A DNA stretch of 64,000 nucleotides, taken from contig OX638348.1 of the NCBI GenBank assembly GCA_951813085.1, positions 2,303,627-2,367,626 on the forward strand, read 5' to 3'. Below are positions 55,611 to 64,000 of this stretch, one piece after another (position 1 is the stretch's first letter; each line of letters starts with the position of its first letter). The position numbers and the translations under genes are program-made. Below the pieces are notes generated by a model that did no database searches, was not told the DNA's origin, and saw nothing but the letters and a program-made list of their open reading frames with translations. Source of the stretch: an uncultured Opitutaceae bacterium (GTDB taxonomy: Bacteria; Verrucomicrobiota; Verrucomicrobiia; Opitutales; Opitutaceae).

Positions 55611-57290
55611 CTATTTCTTCCGCTCCCGATCCTTGATCGCCAATAAAGCTTTCATAACAGAGCCCATATCATCGCTTGAAACGCCTCCGAATGCGTCATG
55701 CAATTTCTTATACAGCTGAAAGAGCTCATCGTAAACCGCCTGAGCTTCAGGATTTGGCTGGTAGCTAACGTCTTTCAATCGCGTCATCTTTGCTTGAGCC
55801 GTTTCGAAATCGTCATACCCGCCGCGTTCAGACCCCGCCAGTACCGCCGCTGAAACGGCGGAGCCAAGAGCGCAGGTTTGAGAACTTCCGGAAATCAGCA
55901 TCTCGCGTCCCGTGATGTCCGCATAGATTTGCATCAACAAGGGATTCTTTTCCGCGATTCCTCCCGCGCAGACGACTCGTTTTACAGGAACGCCGTACTC
56001 TTCAACGCGCTCAAGTATCATTCGCGCTCCGAAGGCTGTGCCTTCGATTAGCGCTCGATATATTTCCGCCTGAGAGGTATGCAATGTTTGCCCGACAAGG
56101 AGCCCACCCAGCAATGGATCGACGAGAATTGTACGATTTCCATTATTCCAGTCCAAGGCCAGCAGTCCGATCGCTCCAGGTCCATGATTTGACGCCTCTT
56201 CAGTCAACGCTACATGCGTATCAGAATCTCCCTTACACACATTATTAACAAACCACGCGAATATATCTCCTACTGCGGATTGACCCGCTTCGATGCCATA
56301 GTAGCCCGGTAGAATGGCGCCTTTCACAATACCGCAGATTCCCGGGATATCAGCCACCTCTTTGTTCGCCTTTACAACGCCGCAATCGCAGGTCGACGTT
56401 CCGATCACCTTAACTAGCGTGCCTTCGTCAACACCCGCGCCAATCGCCCCGTAGTGCACATCGAATTCACCGATGGCAATGGCGATCCCCTCTGGCAGCC
56501 CCAGGCGGGGCGCCCATTCGGAGCAGAGCTCGCCCGCTGGCTCGCTGGCGTCATAGGCCTTTTCGTACAGCCGGTCCCTTAGGTCGGAAAGCTTCGGATC
56601 CAGGAGAGCCAAAAACCCCTTGTCAGGCAAGCCTCCCCAATCCTCAGCATAGAGCGCTTTGTGGCCCGCTGCGCAGATGCCGCGTTTCACAGCTCGAGGA
56701 TCGTTCACTCCCGCCAGCAATGACGGTACCCAATCGCAAAGCTCCACCCAGCTATAGGCGGCGTCGAACACTTCAGGAGCTACGTTCAGGCAGTGCCAGA
56801 GCTTCGCCCAAAACCATTCCGACGAATAGGTATTACCACATTTCGCTAAATACTGGGGACGATGGCCTCGACCCAATCCTGTAATCTCTGCCGCCTCGTC
56901 AACGCTCGTGTGATCTTTCCATAACCAGCATTCCGCAGCTAAATTCCCCTCAAACTCAGGCTTCATGGCCAAGGCTGCATTGGAGGCATCCACCGGTATC
57001 GGACTGGACCCTGTCGAATCGACTCCGATACCAACGACGTTCTCAACTGAGAATCCTGAATCCGCACTGGCAGCTTCCTCGAGCGCGCCGCGAACAGACG
57101 CCTCAAGCCCGGCTACATAGTCGCCTGGATGTTGCCTCGCTAAATTGTGGTCGCTCGGATCCAGCAATATCCCTGATTCTCCCGCGGGATAGTTGAAAAC
57201 GGATGTCCCTACCTCCGCTCCATCAGCGCACCGGACCACAATACTACGGACTGAGTTCGTTCCGTAATCGACTCCTATCGTATATGACAT
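55611..57290 (-). CDS. araB: Ribulokinase
   Basis: 559 residues from ATG 57290. The frame opens to 57380, but MSYTIGVDYGTNSVRSIVVR is the normal N-terminus. FGGY kinase features: DYGTNSVR phosphate loop, VGIGVDSTGSSPIPVD, AGHKALYAEDWGGLPDKGF, IGTSTCDCGVVK, and RVVCAGGIAEKNPLLMQIYADITGREM. It phosphorylates L-ribulose with ATP. First gene of araBAD. No araC/araR-type regulator or arabinose transporter is adjacent. An inverted-repeat terminator and IS remnant lie upstream. Confidence 0.94.
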   Translation of the reverse strand: MSYTIGVDYGTNSVRSIVVRCADGAEVGTSVFNYPAGESGILLDPSDHNLARQHPGDYVAGLEASVRGALEEAASADSGFSVENVVGIGVDSTGSSPIPVDASNAALAMKPEFEGNLAAECWLWKDHTSVDEAAEITGLGRGHRPQYLAKCGNTYSSEWFWAKLWHCLNVAPEVFDAAYSWVELCDWVPSLLAGVNDPRAVKRGICAAGHKALYAEDWGGLPDKGFLALLDPKLSDLRDRLYEKAYDASEPAGELCSEWAPRLGLPEGIAIAIGEFDVHYGAIGAGVDEGTLVKVIGTSTCDCGVVKANKEVADIPGICGIVKGAILPGYYGIEAGQSAVGDIFAWFVNNVCKGDSDTHVALTEEASNHGPGAIGLLALDWNNGNRTILVDPLLGGLLVGQTLHTSQAEIYRALIEGTAFGARMILERVEEYGVPVKRVVCAGGIAEKNPLLMQIYADITGREMLISGSSQTCALGSAVSAAVLAGSERGGYDDFETAQAKMTRLKDVSYQPNPEAQAVYDELFQLYKKLHDAFGGVSSDDMGSVMKALLAIKDRERKK

Positions 57291-57397
57291 GACCAATTCA
57301 AGTCTCCAAGATTGCGCTCCTTGTAGATCTCGCCCCCAGCGATGTAAAAACCTTTGTTTACTTGACAGTAATGCTACCAATAGCGCCGTGGATAAAA

Positions 57398-57428
57398 AAA
57401 AGAGCCAAGCGCTAGGCTTGGCTCTTTT
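57398..57428. terminator. Bidirectional terminator-like hairpin upstream of araB
   Basis: AAAAGAGCCAAGC (57398-57410) pairs with GCTTGGCTCTTTT (57416-57428), a perfect 13-bp stem with a five-base loop and A/T-rich ends on both sides. It lies between the araB start and the IS left end and would stop read-through in either direction. Confidence 0.75.
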
Positions 57429-57440
57429 CGCATTAAAATT

Positions 57441-58140
57441 GGGGCTGAAGCAGCTAACGTTTAATGCTTTGTCCGTTTGTACCGCTGTTTAGGCTGCTTG
57501 AGGAGCCGTTGATGGCTGCCTCCGTTGAAGCGCCATTCGCGCTCCTTTGAAAACCAGTGGAAGCTCTCCTTTCTGATGCCATTGGATCGACGCAGATGAC
57601 GCTTAGCCTGATTCCAGGAGCTTTCAATGCCATTCATGCGGTTCCCCTTGTCGGCGAAGGGCTCGGAGCGGTTGATGCGCATGGGGCGAAAGCCGCTCGC
57701 GTCCAGAGCGTTGCAGGCCTTGAGCGCATCGGTGTAGGCGATGCTGCCGGGCTGGGCCTTCTCCTCGATGATCGGCAGGAGCGTGGCTGCCGCGGCGGCG
57801 GGGATCATGGCCGTGCAGGCCTTCCCGCCCCTCTTGAGCGGGCCGAAGGCCGCGGCCCCGCAGGCCTTCGCGCCCGCCTCCGAAGTGGCTCTCGTCGGCC
57901 GCGACTTCCCCGCTAGGCCCGCAGCTGGGAAGCTTGCTGGACATGGGCATTCCCAAGCCCATGAGGAAACGGGGCGCAGCATTGGCCTGGGCGCCTGCCG
58001 CTTCGGCCGCGACCCTGGCCGTCGAACCCGCGGCGGAAAGCTCGATGGGCTCGCCTTGCCTGCGAGGAGGCAGGCGACCCTTTCTACTGCGCGCGTGAAG
58101 CAGCATGCGCCATATCGGCTCTCTTAGCTACTTCAGCCCC
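57441..58140. mobile_element. Decayed IS1595-type insertion sequence with terminal inverted repeats
   Basis: GGGGCTGAAGCAGCTAA (57441-57457) and the reverse complement of 58124-58140 (GGGGCTGAAGTAGCTAA) match at 16 of 17 bases and bound a transposase remnant. The element is only 700 bp, shorter than complete relatives, and its transposase lacks the N-terminal zinc region. The flanks (TTAAAATT and TAGAATTA) are not an exact 8-bp duplication. Its interior is clearly richer in G+C than the surroundings. Confidence 0.8.
57461..58106 (-). pseudogene. IS1595/ISXO2-like transposase remnant
   Basis: The frame 57461-57982 carries the C-terminal catalytic part: AFGPLKRGGKA, TAMIPAAAAATLLPIIEEK, GSIAYTDALKACNALDASGF, GNRMNGIESSWNQAKRHLRR and FHWFSKEREWRFNGGS. 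Upstream, a different frame (57624-58106) shows GEVAADESHFGG, the DDE-type catalytic start. A frameshift separates the two and the zinc-ribbon N-terminus is missing. It moves DNA by a DDE mechanism when intact. Inactive here. Confidence 0.85.
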
Positions 58141-58254
58141 TAGAATTAAGTTGGATCGCATTTTTATTCTTCCGAATCCGATTAGGATAGTTAATTTTGA
58201 ACGTTGATCCATTACGCTTGCTTCAAAAATGCGGATCTGTAAACAATAGTAGCC

Positions 58255-61184
58255 ATGTTCCTTCGCTTGTTGAGTTATTTTTTGACTAAACGGATGCCTC
58301 CCATCGAGGTGGAAATCCCTGTTTGGAAAGAGTTTCGTCCTTTTTTATCGGGTCATAAACATTTCGATATTCGCAACCTTAAGGTCGCGTCTGAAAAGGA
58401 GCTTGAAAGGGTTCAAAGGAATGTGGACAGAGCGCGAGCAGCGCAAAAGAAGGTGGAAGAAGCTACAGGTATAGAGGTTCCGATTAATCTCAATCAAGGC
58501 ACTGGTCTCAAAGCCCACGACATTGACATGTTTTTGGCTAGGAAAGAACGATCTACTTTATCTGGGGTAAAAGAAGCCCTCGATGAACAAAGTGAACAAG
58601 TTTATAAGGCTAGCGCCAAGACAATCGCTGATATTGCCGAAAGTGAGCCCGCCGGTATTGCTAGGGGTAAAGCTGTAGAGGCTTCTACTGCTGAGTTGGG
58701 GGCAAGGAGGGCGGCGCAGCAAGAGGCGGCTAGCCCCCTTTACGAACGAGCATTCCAGAAGCAGATACACGGGGTAACTGAACATATTGATTTATCGGCG
58801 CTTTCCAATGGAATTAAAAGCGCCATCGCCCGGCTTGCGCCGTTTGGCGACGATGTTATAGATGAAGCAAGAGAGCTCATGAAAAAAGCCGGAAAGCATA
58901 GTGACGAAATGCTTGCGAAAACGGGCTCAAGAACCGCCGAAGGCTCTCCCTTGGAGGAAGCCAGCGCGGAATTTCGAGGGGATATCCAAAGAAAGCTCGC
59001 CAAGTTGCGCAAGGAAAGCAAAGGCAAGCGCAGTGGAGAAAGCGAGATAGTCCAGACCTTGGACGATATCCTTAACCGTATTGAAAGAGCGGGTGGTAAT
59101 CTCAAACAGCTCCACTATGTCAAGCTTCATATTGACGAATTGCTGAAGAAAACAGGCACGGATGGCTCCTTGGAAAGCTCTACGAAGAAACAGCTAGCGA
59201 TAGTCCAAAAAAAGCTGGTAGAGGAGCTCCGCAAGCAATCCCCTGATTACGCGAAGGGGTGGATGAATATATCCGTATGCAAGCCTGGGTCGACGAGCTC
59301 AAGTATTCGGCGATCAGCACAACTGCGAAGCTGGAGGGTAAAGATGTTAGGAAGACAGGGGAGGCTTTCTTTGATCTGGAAACGTCGCCGGAAAGTGTCG
59401 CTAGAGCAAGGACCGCCATTCTTGCTCAAAAAGATGGAAGGGCCATTTGGGATCAAATGGTCAGGCAAGAGCTTGAGAGGCGGTTTAGCGGTTTCCAGGG
59501 GAAAGTTCAAGATCTAGGAAAAGGGGATGTCCCAAATTTCCCCAAGAAGCTTCGGGATGCAATTTTCGGAAAGACCGATAAGCAGCGCGATGTTTTGATG
59601 CGCGCGCTTGATGCGAATCATAGAGAGAAATTCATTGCGTTGGAGGAACTGCTTTACATAACAAAAGCAGGGAGGAAGGAGGAAGGCCCTGTTTGGAAAG
59701 AGTTTCGTTCTTTTTTATCGGGTCATAAACATTTCGATATTCGCAACCTTAAGGTCGCGTCTGAAGAGGAGCTTGCAAAGATTCAAAGGAATGTGGACAG
59801 AGCGCGAGCAGCGCAAAAGAAGGTGGAAGAAGCTACAGGTATAGAGGTTCCGGTTTATCGCGCTCAAGCCACTAGGAACGAAGCCGACCTCGCTCACCAG
59901 TTTTTGCTTGGGGAGACACTACCTACTAGGGTAGCAAAAGCCCTTGATGAACAAAGTAAAGCAGCTCATGATGCTAGCACCGAGATAATCGCTCGTTTTG
60001 CCGAAAGGAAGCCCACCGGGCTTGCTAGGCAGAACGTCAGAGATGCTTCAGTTGCTGCGATAGAGGCAAGGAGGGCGGCGCAGGAAAAGGCGTCTAGCCG
60101 CTATTACGAACGAGCATTCCAGAAGGCGAGAGACAGGCTAACTGAACCTATTTATTTATCGGCGCTTTCCAATAGAGCTAAAAGCACCCGCGACGAGCTT
60201 GCGCCGCTTGGCGACGATGTCATAGATGAGGCAAGAGAGCTCTTGGAAAAAGCTAGAAAGCATGGTGACGAAATGCTTGCGAAAACGGGCTCCAGAACCG
60301 CCAAAGGTTCTTCCTTGGAGGAATCCAGCCGGATATTTCGAAGGGATATCGAAAGAGAGCTCGCCAGGTTGCGCAAGGAAAGCAATGGCAAGGGCGCAAA
60401 GGCAAGTGAGACAGTCAAGAGCTTGGACGATATCCTTGCACATATTAAAGGAGCGGTTGGCGATCTCGAACGGCTCCACTATGTCAAGCTTCATATTGAC
60501 GACGTGCTGAAGAAAACAGGCACGGATAACTCCTTGGGAAGCACTGCCAAGAAACATCTAGCGATCGTCCAAAAAGAGCTGGTAGACGAGCTCGTCGAAC
60601 AATCCCCGGATTACAGGATGGGGAGGGATGAATTTATCCGTATGCAACGCCCGATCGACGAGCTCAAGTATTCGGCGATCGGCACAACTGCGAAGCTGGA
60701 GGATAAAGATGTTAGGAAGGCAGGGGAGGCTTTCTTTGATCCGGAGGAGCCAATCGAAAGTATCGATATGGCAAGGAACGTCATTCTTGAGCAAGAAAAT
60801 GGAAAGGCCATTTGGGACCAAATGGTCTGGCAAGAGCTTCATAGGCGGTATGGCGCTTTCGATGGGCATGTTCTAGATCTAGGAGAAGGGAGTGTCCCAA
60901 ATTTCCCCCAGAAGCTTCTGGATGCAATTTTCGGAAAAACCCAAAAACAGCGTGATGTTTTGATGCGCGCGCTTGATGCGGATCAGAGAAAAAAATTCAT
61001 TGCGTTGGAGGAACTGCTTTACATAACAAAAGCAGGGAGGAAGGCCCCGCTTGGAGTGATCATTAATGAGCTAGGGGTGCTTCTGGCAACGATAAGAGAA
61101 GCCAAATTCAACCGCAATCGCAATGCACGGGCTTTAGCGGATGTTATGTTCGCCCGCGATGGGCTGAACGTGCGTCCGAAATGA
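58255..61184 (+). pseudogene. Phage-like protein with a tandem ~457-residue duplication, frameshifted in copy 1
   Basis: Frames 58255-59517 and 59259-61184 join near 59256-59261 (a G4 run) into one protein of about 975 residues. It contains two copies of a 457-codon unit that begins PVWKEFR..FLSGHKHFDIRNLKVASE. The unit is helical and charged, with DEMLAKTGSRTA, a LHYVKLHIDELLKKTGTD segment, a QSPDY...DEYIRMQ segment and KQRDVLMRALDA. The K-x-LD...S-P-x-Y pattern resembles internal virion/ejection-like proteins of tailed phages, a tentative call. Codon use (more TTA, ATA) differs from neighbours, which suggests transfer. No other phage gene is seen. Confidence 0.65.
58321..61044 (+). repeat. 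Tandem direct repeat of about 1370 bp within the phage-like gene
   Basis: Copy 1 is 58321-59690 and copy 2 is 59691 to about 61044. The first 160 bases of the two copies differ at only about six sites, then a segment (after the IEVP codons) is strongly diverged, and similarity returns. The 1370-base offset is one short of 457 codons, which fits the single missing base in copy 1. Confidence 0.85.
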
Positions 61185-61280
61185 TATGCTTGACGATTCG
61201 AGGGCGGATTTTGGAGATCGCTAGACGAAAACGGTCCAATCGGCGACGCGTCAGGCCCTCTCTCGCGGATTAAGGTAACA

Positions 61281-61634
61281 TTGAGTTTCGTAGAGAAATT
61301 CTATGATCCAGAAAAAAATGTAGGGGTACTTTTCCTCAACGAAGAGTATATCGAGGACGCGCCGCTAAGGCCATACGGCGAGGAGATGTGTAGAGCGATG
61401 GTTGAAATAGTCCTGCAGGATCCGAATGGTGAACTCGAAAGGGAATTCGGACAAGGGATGCTGAAAGTGAGTCAATCTCGGAGCGGGTATTTCGGATTCA
61501 ATGTCCGTTTCGAAAGTGCCACCTTGGTGGAACGAACGGAATATCAGCAGGATTTCGAAAATTATCCCATCGACGAAATTACAACCATCGAAAGTTACGA
61601 AGTAAGTTCCCCTAATGGGGTGGATGCTTTCTGA
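61281..61634 (+). CDS. Hypothetical protein, 117 residues
   Basis: TTG start at 61281 preceded by AAGG. It is acidic and has no signal peptide or membrane segment. I recognise no family. The sequence is plausible as a folded beta-rich protein (GVLFLNEEYIEDAPL, SGYFGFNVRFESATLVE). It lies between the phage-like repeat gene and tRNA-Phe, so it may belong to the same inserted segment. Confidence 0.5.
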   Translation: MSFVEKFYDPEKNVGVLFLNEEYIEDAPLRPYGEEMCRAMVEIVLQDPNGELEREFGQGMLKVSQSRSGYFGFNVRFESATLVERTEYQQDFENYPIDEITTIESYEVSSPNGVDAF

Positions 61635-61865
61635 GTTGGTTGGTCTTCAGTATTGTTGGCGTGACTTCCGAATAGCATCGTTAGCCTAGCGGCGACCTAG
61701 CCAGGTTTCGCGTGATGGCCCTAACTCCTGCGGCCTCGGTGATTTAAGGTCATTTCACCGACAAATCGGCATATTAGAGGGAAACAATGCCCCATCGAAA
61801 ATCTATCCTTATCCTACCGTTTAGGCTAAGCTGAATTAACTATTTGAAATTCAGAAGGATATAAC

Positions 61866-61941
<76 letters not shown>

Positions 61942-62183
61942 GTTCCTATTCCGCGAGGCGGAATATCAAGAAGATCCCGGACAATAGAAGCGACGCCCCC
62001 TCCGTCAATGTTCATTTTAGCAAAATTTCTCAAGGAAGTTCAGCGTCTGCCGCGCGTGGCTTTCGAGAGCATCCTGGAATCGCAAGTTCTCTTTGCGCCA
62101 TACATCCCATGAAATCCTGCCATCAAAAAGGAAATTGACTTATGGCCGCAACAATCTGCTGATTCTTAGCCAACGACTCGACA

Positions 62184-63719
62184 ATGAACGATCTACTCTT
62201 TGTAAGACCCTTCGCCATTTGCCTGCTCGCCGCATTGGCAACCTCTCTGGGTACTGCGAGCCCGCGCGTAGAATCGAATTCAATTTCAATTCGCCACGAC
62301 ATGCTCTTGCTCCGCGACACCAAGTCCATCGAGAGCGCTTTGCTCACATGGCCCTGGCCTCTCGGAAGGCAACCCGTAGGAAAGAACGTCAGCGAACTGG
62401 CCGATGATGCCGCCAGTCGATTCCAAGATATCTATGACGACGAAAACGACATCGAGATACGGCCTGCGATCGTATCCATTTCAGGTGGATCAGACCGTCT
62501 TCCCTTCCGGTCATTCGGCTCCCAACCCAGAGAGGAATTCGAGTCGAGCCTAAGCGCCTCTTGGCTGGGTGATTGGGTCGCGGGCAATCTCAGCCTGACC
62601 TACGCCCATGATGCATCGGATGGAGACGATTTTCGGCTAGATGGCTCATATATCGGTATCGCCGCCGGGAATTGGGTCGCCGCTGTAGACCAAGTTGAGC
62701 GGTGGTGGGGACCTGGATGGGATGGCAGCCTTATCCTGTCAAACAGTGCCCGACCGGTGCCCGCCCTTTCATTGACTCGCATCTCACCGGATCCGTTTGA
62801 TTGGAAGTTGCTGAAGTGGATCGGTCCCTGGACGTTCACAACTTTCATGGGTCAATTGGACAATGTAGAACCCATCCGTGAGAACGGCATCAGAGTCGGT
62901 TCGGATGCGCGGTTATTTGGAATGCGAATCGACTTCTCGCCTTTCGGCTGGGATTGGATCGATATCGGACTCAACCGAAGCGCTCAATGGGCAGGCGAAG
63001 GCCGTCCTGGAAGTTTGAGTACATTTGGAAAGCTGTTGCTAGGCGAAGACAACTCGGTTCCGGGTTCAGAAACCGACCGAAGCAACGAGCCGGGCAATCA
63101 ACTCGCAGGCGTTGACTACCGATGGTCGATTGAAGAATGGGGCTTCAGCCACTATGGACAGCTTGCCGGTGAAGACGAAGAAACGTTTCTGCCTGACGCC
63201 AATATGCTCCTGTTCGGGATTGAGAAATGGGGGGACCTCAAGAACTTGAATTCAACCTATCGCATCTACTATGAATGGGCTGATACGCGAGCGGGTCACC
63301 TAGTAGCGGATCCGCGCAGAAATCGAGCCTTCAATGTCGCCTACAATCATGGAATTTACCATTCCGGATATCGCTCTAAAGGGAAAGCAATCGGTCACGC
63401 CATGGATGGCGACAGCCTTATGCGATCGATTGGGGCGTTCGTCGTGAACGAGAACGGAAATCTTCTCGGAGCAAAGACGAGAAACTACTCAATCAATCGT
63501 GATGGCGGTGGCCGGCACTCGATTACAACTGACGCGATCGACGGATGGTCGTTCGAAGTATTTGGTGAGATAACGTTGGAGTCTGGCCTCTTCGAAGCCT
63601 GGGAAAACCAAGACGTCCAATTGAACTTTGGCATTCACTATATCGACGAAAGCAATCGAAGAACGGGCGATTCCGACAGCGATGTAGGTGGTTATCTCGG
63701 CTTGACGAAACGCTTGTGA
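62184..63719 (+). CDS. Capsule assembly Wzi-family outer-membrane protein
   Basis: 511 residues, signal peptide (AICLLAALATSLGTASP). The Wzi barrel hallmark is AAVDQVERWWGPGWDGSLILSNSARPVPALSLTR, followed by alternating barrel strands such as FGMRIDFSPFGWDWIDIGLNRSAQW and SHYGQLAGEDE. The C-terminus LTKRL is unusual for a barrel end. Wzi-type proteins bind and anchor capsule polysaccharide at the surface. No capsule genes are visible nearby. It is convergent with the DUF1295 gene, 10 bases apart. Confidence 0.85.
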   Translation: MNDLLFVRPFAICLLAALATSLGTASPRVESNSISIRHDMLLLRDTKSIESALLTWPWPLGRQPVGKNVSELADDAASRFQDIYDDENDIEIRPAIVSISGGSDRLPFRSFGSQPREEFESSLSASWLGDWVAGNLSLTYAHDASDGDDFRLDGSYIGIAAGNWVAAVDQVERWWGPGWDGSLILSNSARPVPALSLTRISPDPFDWKLLKWIGPWTFTTFMGQLDNVEPIRENGIRVGSDARLFGMRIDFSPFGWDWIDIGLNRSAQWAGEGRPGSLSTFGKLLLGEDNSVPGSETDRSNEPGNQLAGVDYRWSIEEWGFSHYGQLAGEDEETFLPDANMLLFGIEKWGDLKNLNSTYRIYYEWADTRAGHLVADPRRNRAFNVAYNHGIYHSGYRSKGKAIGHAMDGDSLMRSIGAFVVNENGNLLGAKTRNYSINRDGGGRHSITTDAIDGWSFEVFGEITLESGLFEAWENQDVQLNFGIHYIDESNRRTGDSDSDVGGYLGLTKRL

Positions 63720-63729
63720 AGCAGAGGGC

Positions 63730-64000
63730 CTATCGCAGCAGGCGAGGAAATAAAATCGGAGTGCTCGATTTATAGGCTTCGTAGTCTTCCTGCCCTCCCC
63801 ATTTCTCATTGGCGCGTCTTTCAAGTAGTGGAATTCCACTTACCTTCATTAGAAGAATTGTCACGAAAAGCGGCGAGCTCAAGGTCCCCCACTGCCACCC
63901 TTCAAGCGCAGGTATCGCAACTATAGCAATTCCAATCCACAACACGATTTCCCCAAAATAGTTGGGATGCCGCGATAGCGACCAGAGCCCCGTTTGAATG
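63730..64000 (-). CDS. DUF1295 (steroid 5-alpha-reductase-like) protein, C-terminal part
   Basis: The frame runs off the window, leaving about 90 residues. It reads SRHPNYFGEIVLWIGIAIVAIPALEG, the DUF1295 signature, then a membrane segment and the ending GGQEDYEAYKSSTPILFPRLL. The family is a multi-span membrane enzyme of the isoprenylcysteine methyltransferase/steroid reductase fold. The precise role is unknown. The start is outside. Confidence 0.85.
   Translation of the reverse strand, partial: IQTGLWSLSRHPNYFGEIVLWIGIAIVAIPALEGWQWGTLSSPLFVTILLMKVSGIPLLERRANEKWGGQEDYEAYKSSTPILFPRLLR

Noticed and set aside
57291-57380. N-terminal extension of ribulokinase
   Set aside because: The residues before MSYTIGVDYG are not kinase-like, and the ATG at 57290 gives the normal family start.

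Overview
The window looks like a chromosomal segment of a marine-type member of the Verrucomicrobiota, probably Opitutae or a close relative. The evidence is gene content: eight Cys-type sulfatases, four loci for PVC-type membrane-bound dehydrogenases with a C-terminal c-type heme domain (one protein split over two genes), ThuA and DUF6807 proteins, DUF4159 and DUF3500 proteins, SMP-30 family proteins, and an ECF sigma/FecR/TonB receptor locus. No rRNA or CRISPR array was seen. The only RNA gene is a tRNA-Phe near the right end.

Layout. 0-12.4 kb: a frameshifted phytase-like surface protein, two SMP-30/gluconolactonase proteins, a sulfotransferase-like protein, a DUF4159 protein, a secreted Hcp-like protein with a frameshift, an alpha/beta-hydrolase esterase, a HEAT protein, and a frameshifted PVC dehydrogenase/cytochrome c. 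12.6-15.6 kb: two sulfatases on the plus strand. 15.8-34.7 kb: a long minus-strand block that reads like one operon. In transcription order it holds a Gfo/Idh/MocA oxidoreductase, six sulfatases (the first three joined by 4-nt start/stop overlaps), a split PVC dehydrogenase (heme/HEAT gene, then propeller gene) and a DUF6807-PVC dehydrogenase-cytochrome fusion, followed by a separate ThuA gene. A divergent PAS-AraC regulator lies at its head. 35.7-41.0 kb: ECF sigma factor, FecR, and an STN/TonB-dependent receptor broken by three frameshifts and one in-frame stop.

41-50.5 kb: a DUF3500 protein, an AraC regulator, and a plus-strand cluster with a Tm-1-like ATP-binding protein, a cupin, a PEP-hydrolase/TIM-barrel protein and a 1447-residue ThuA-dehydrogenase-cytochrome-ThuA protein. 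Two related palindromic repeats lie between the first three genes of this cluster. 50.5-57.3 kb: a DegS/HtrA-like protease, a Fur-family regulator, a decayed type II secretion F protein, and araD-araA-araB. 57.4-61.6 kb: a decayed IS1595-type element with recognisable inverted ends, then a tandemly duplicated phage-like coding region. 61.9-64 kb: tRNA-Phe, a Wzi-like capsule/outer-membrane protein, and the end of a DUF1295 protein.

Functional reading (inference): sulfated glycans would be bound at the surface, desulfated in the periplasm by the sulfatases, and oxidised by heme-linked PVC dehydrogenases and a Gfo/Idh enzyme. Arabinose would be fed to the pentose phosphate pathway by AraBAD. 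About seven loci carry frameshifts or nonsense codons, some at short homopolymers, so both real gene decay and sequence errors have to be considered.
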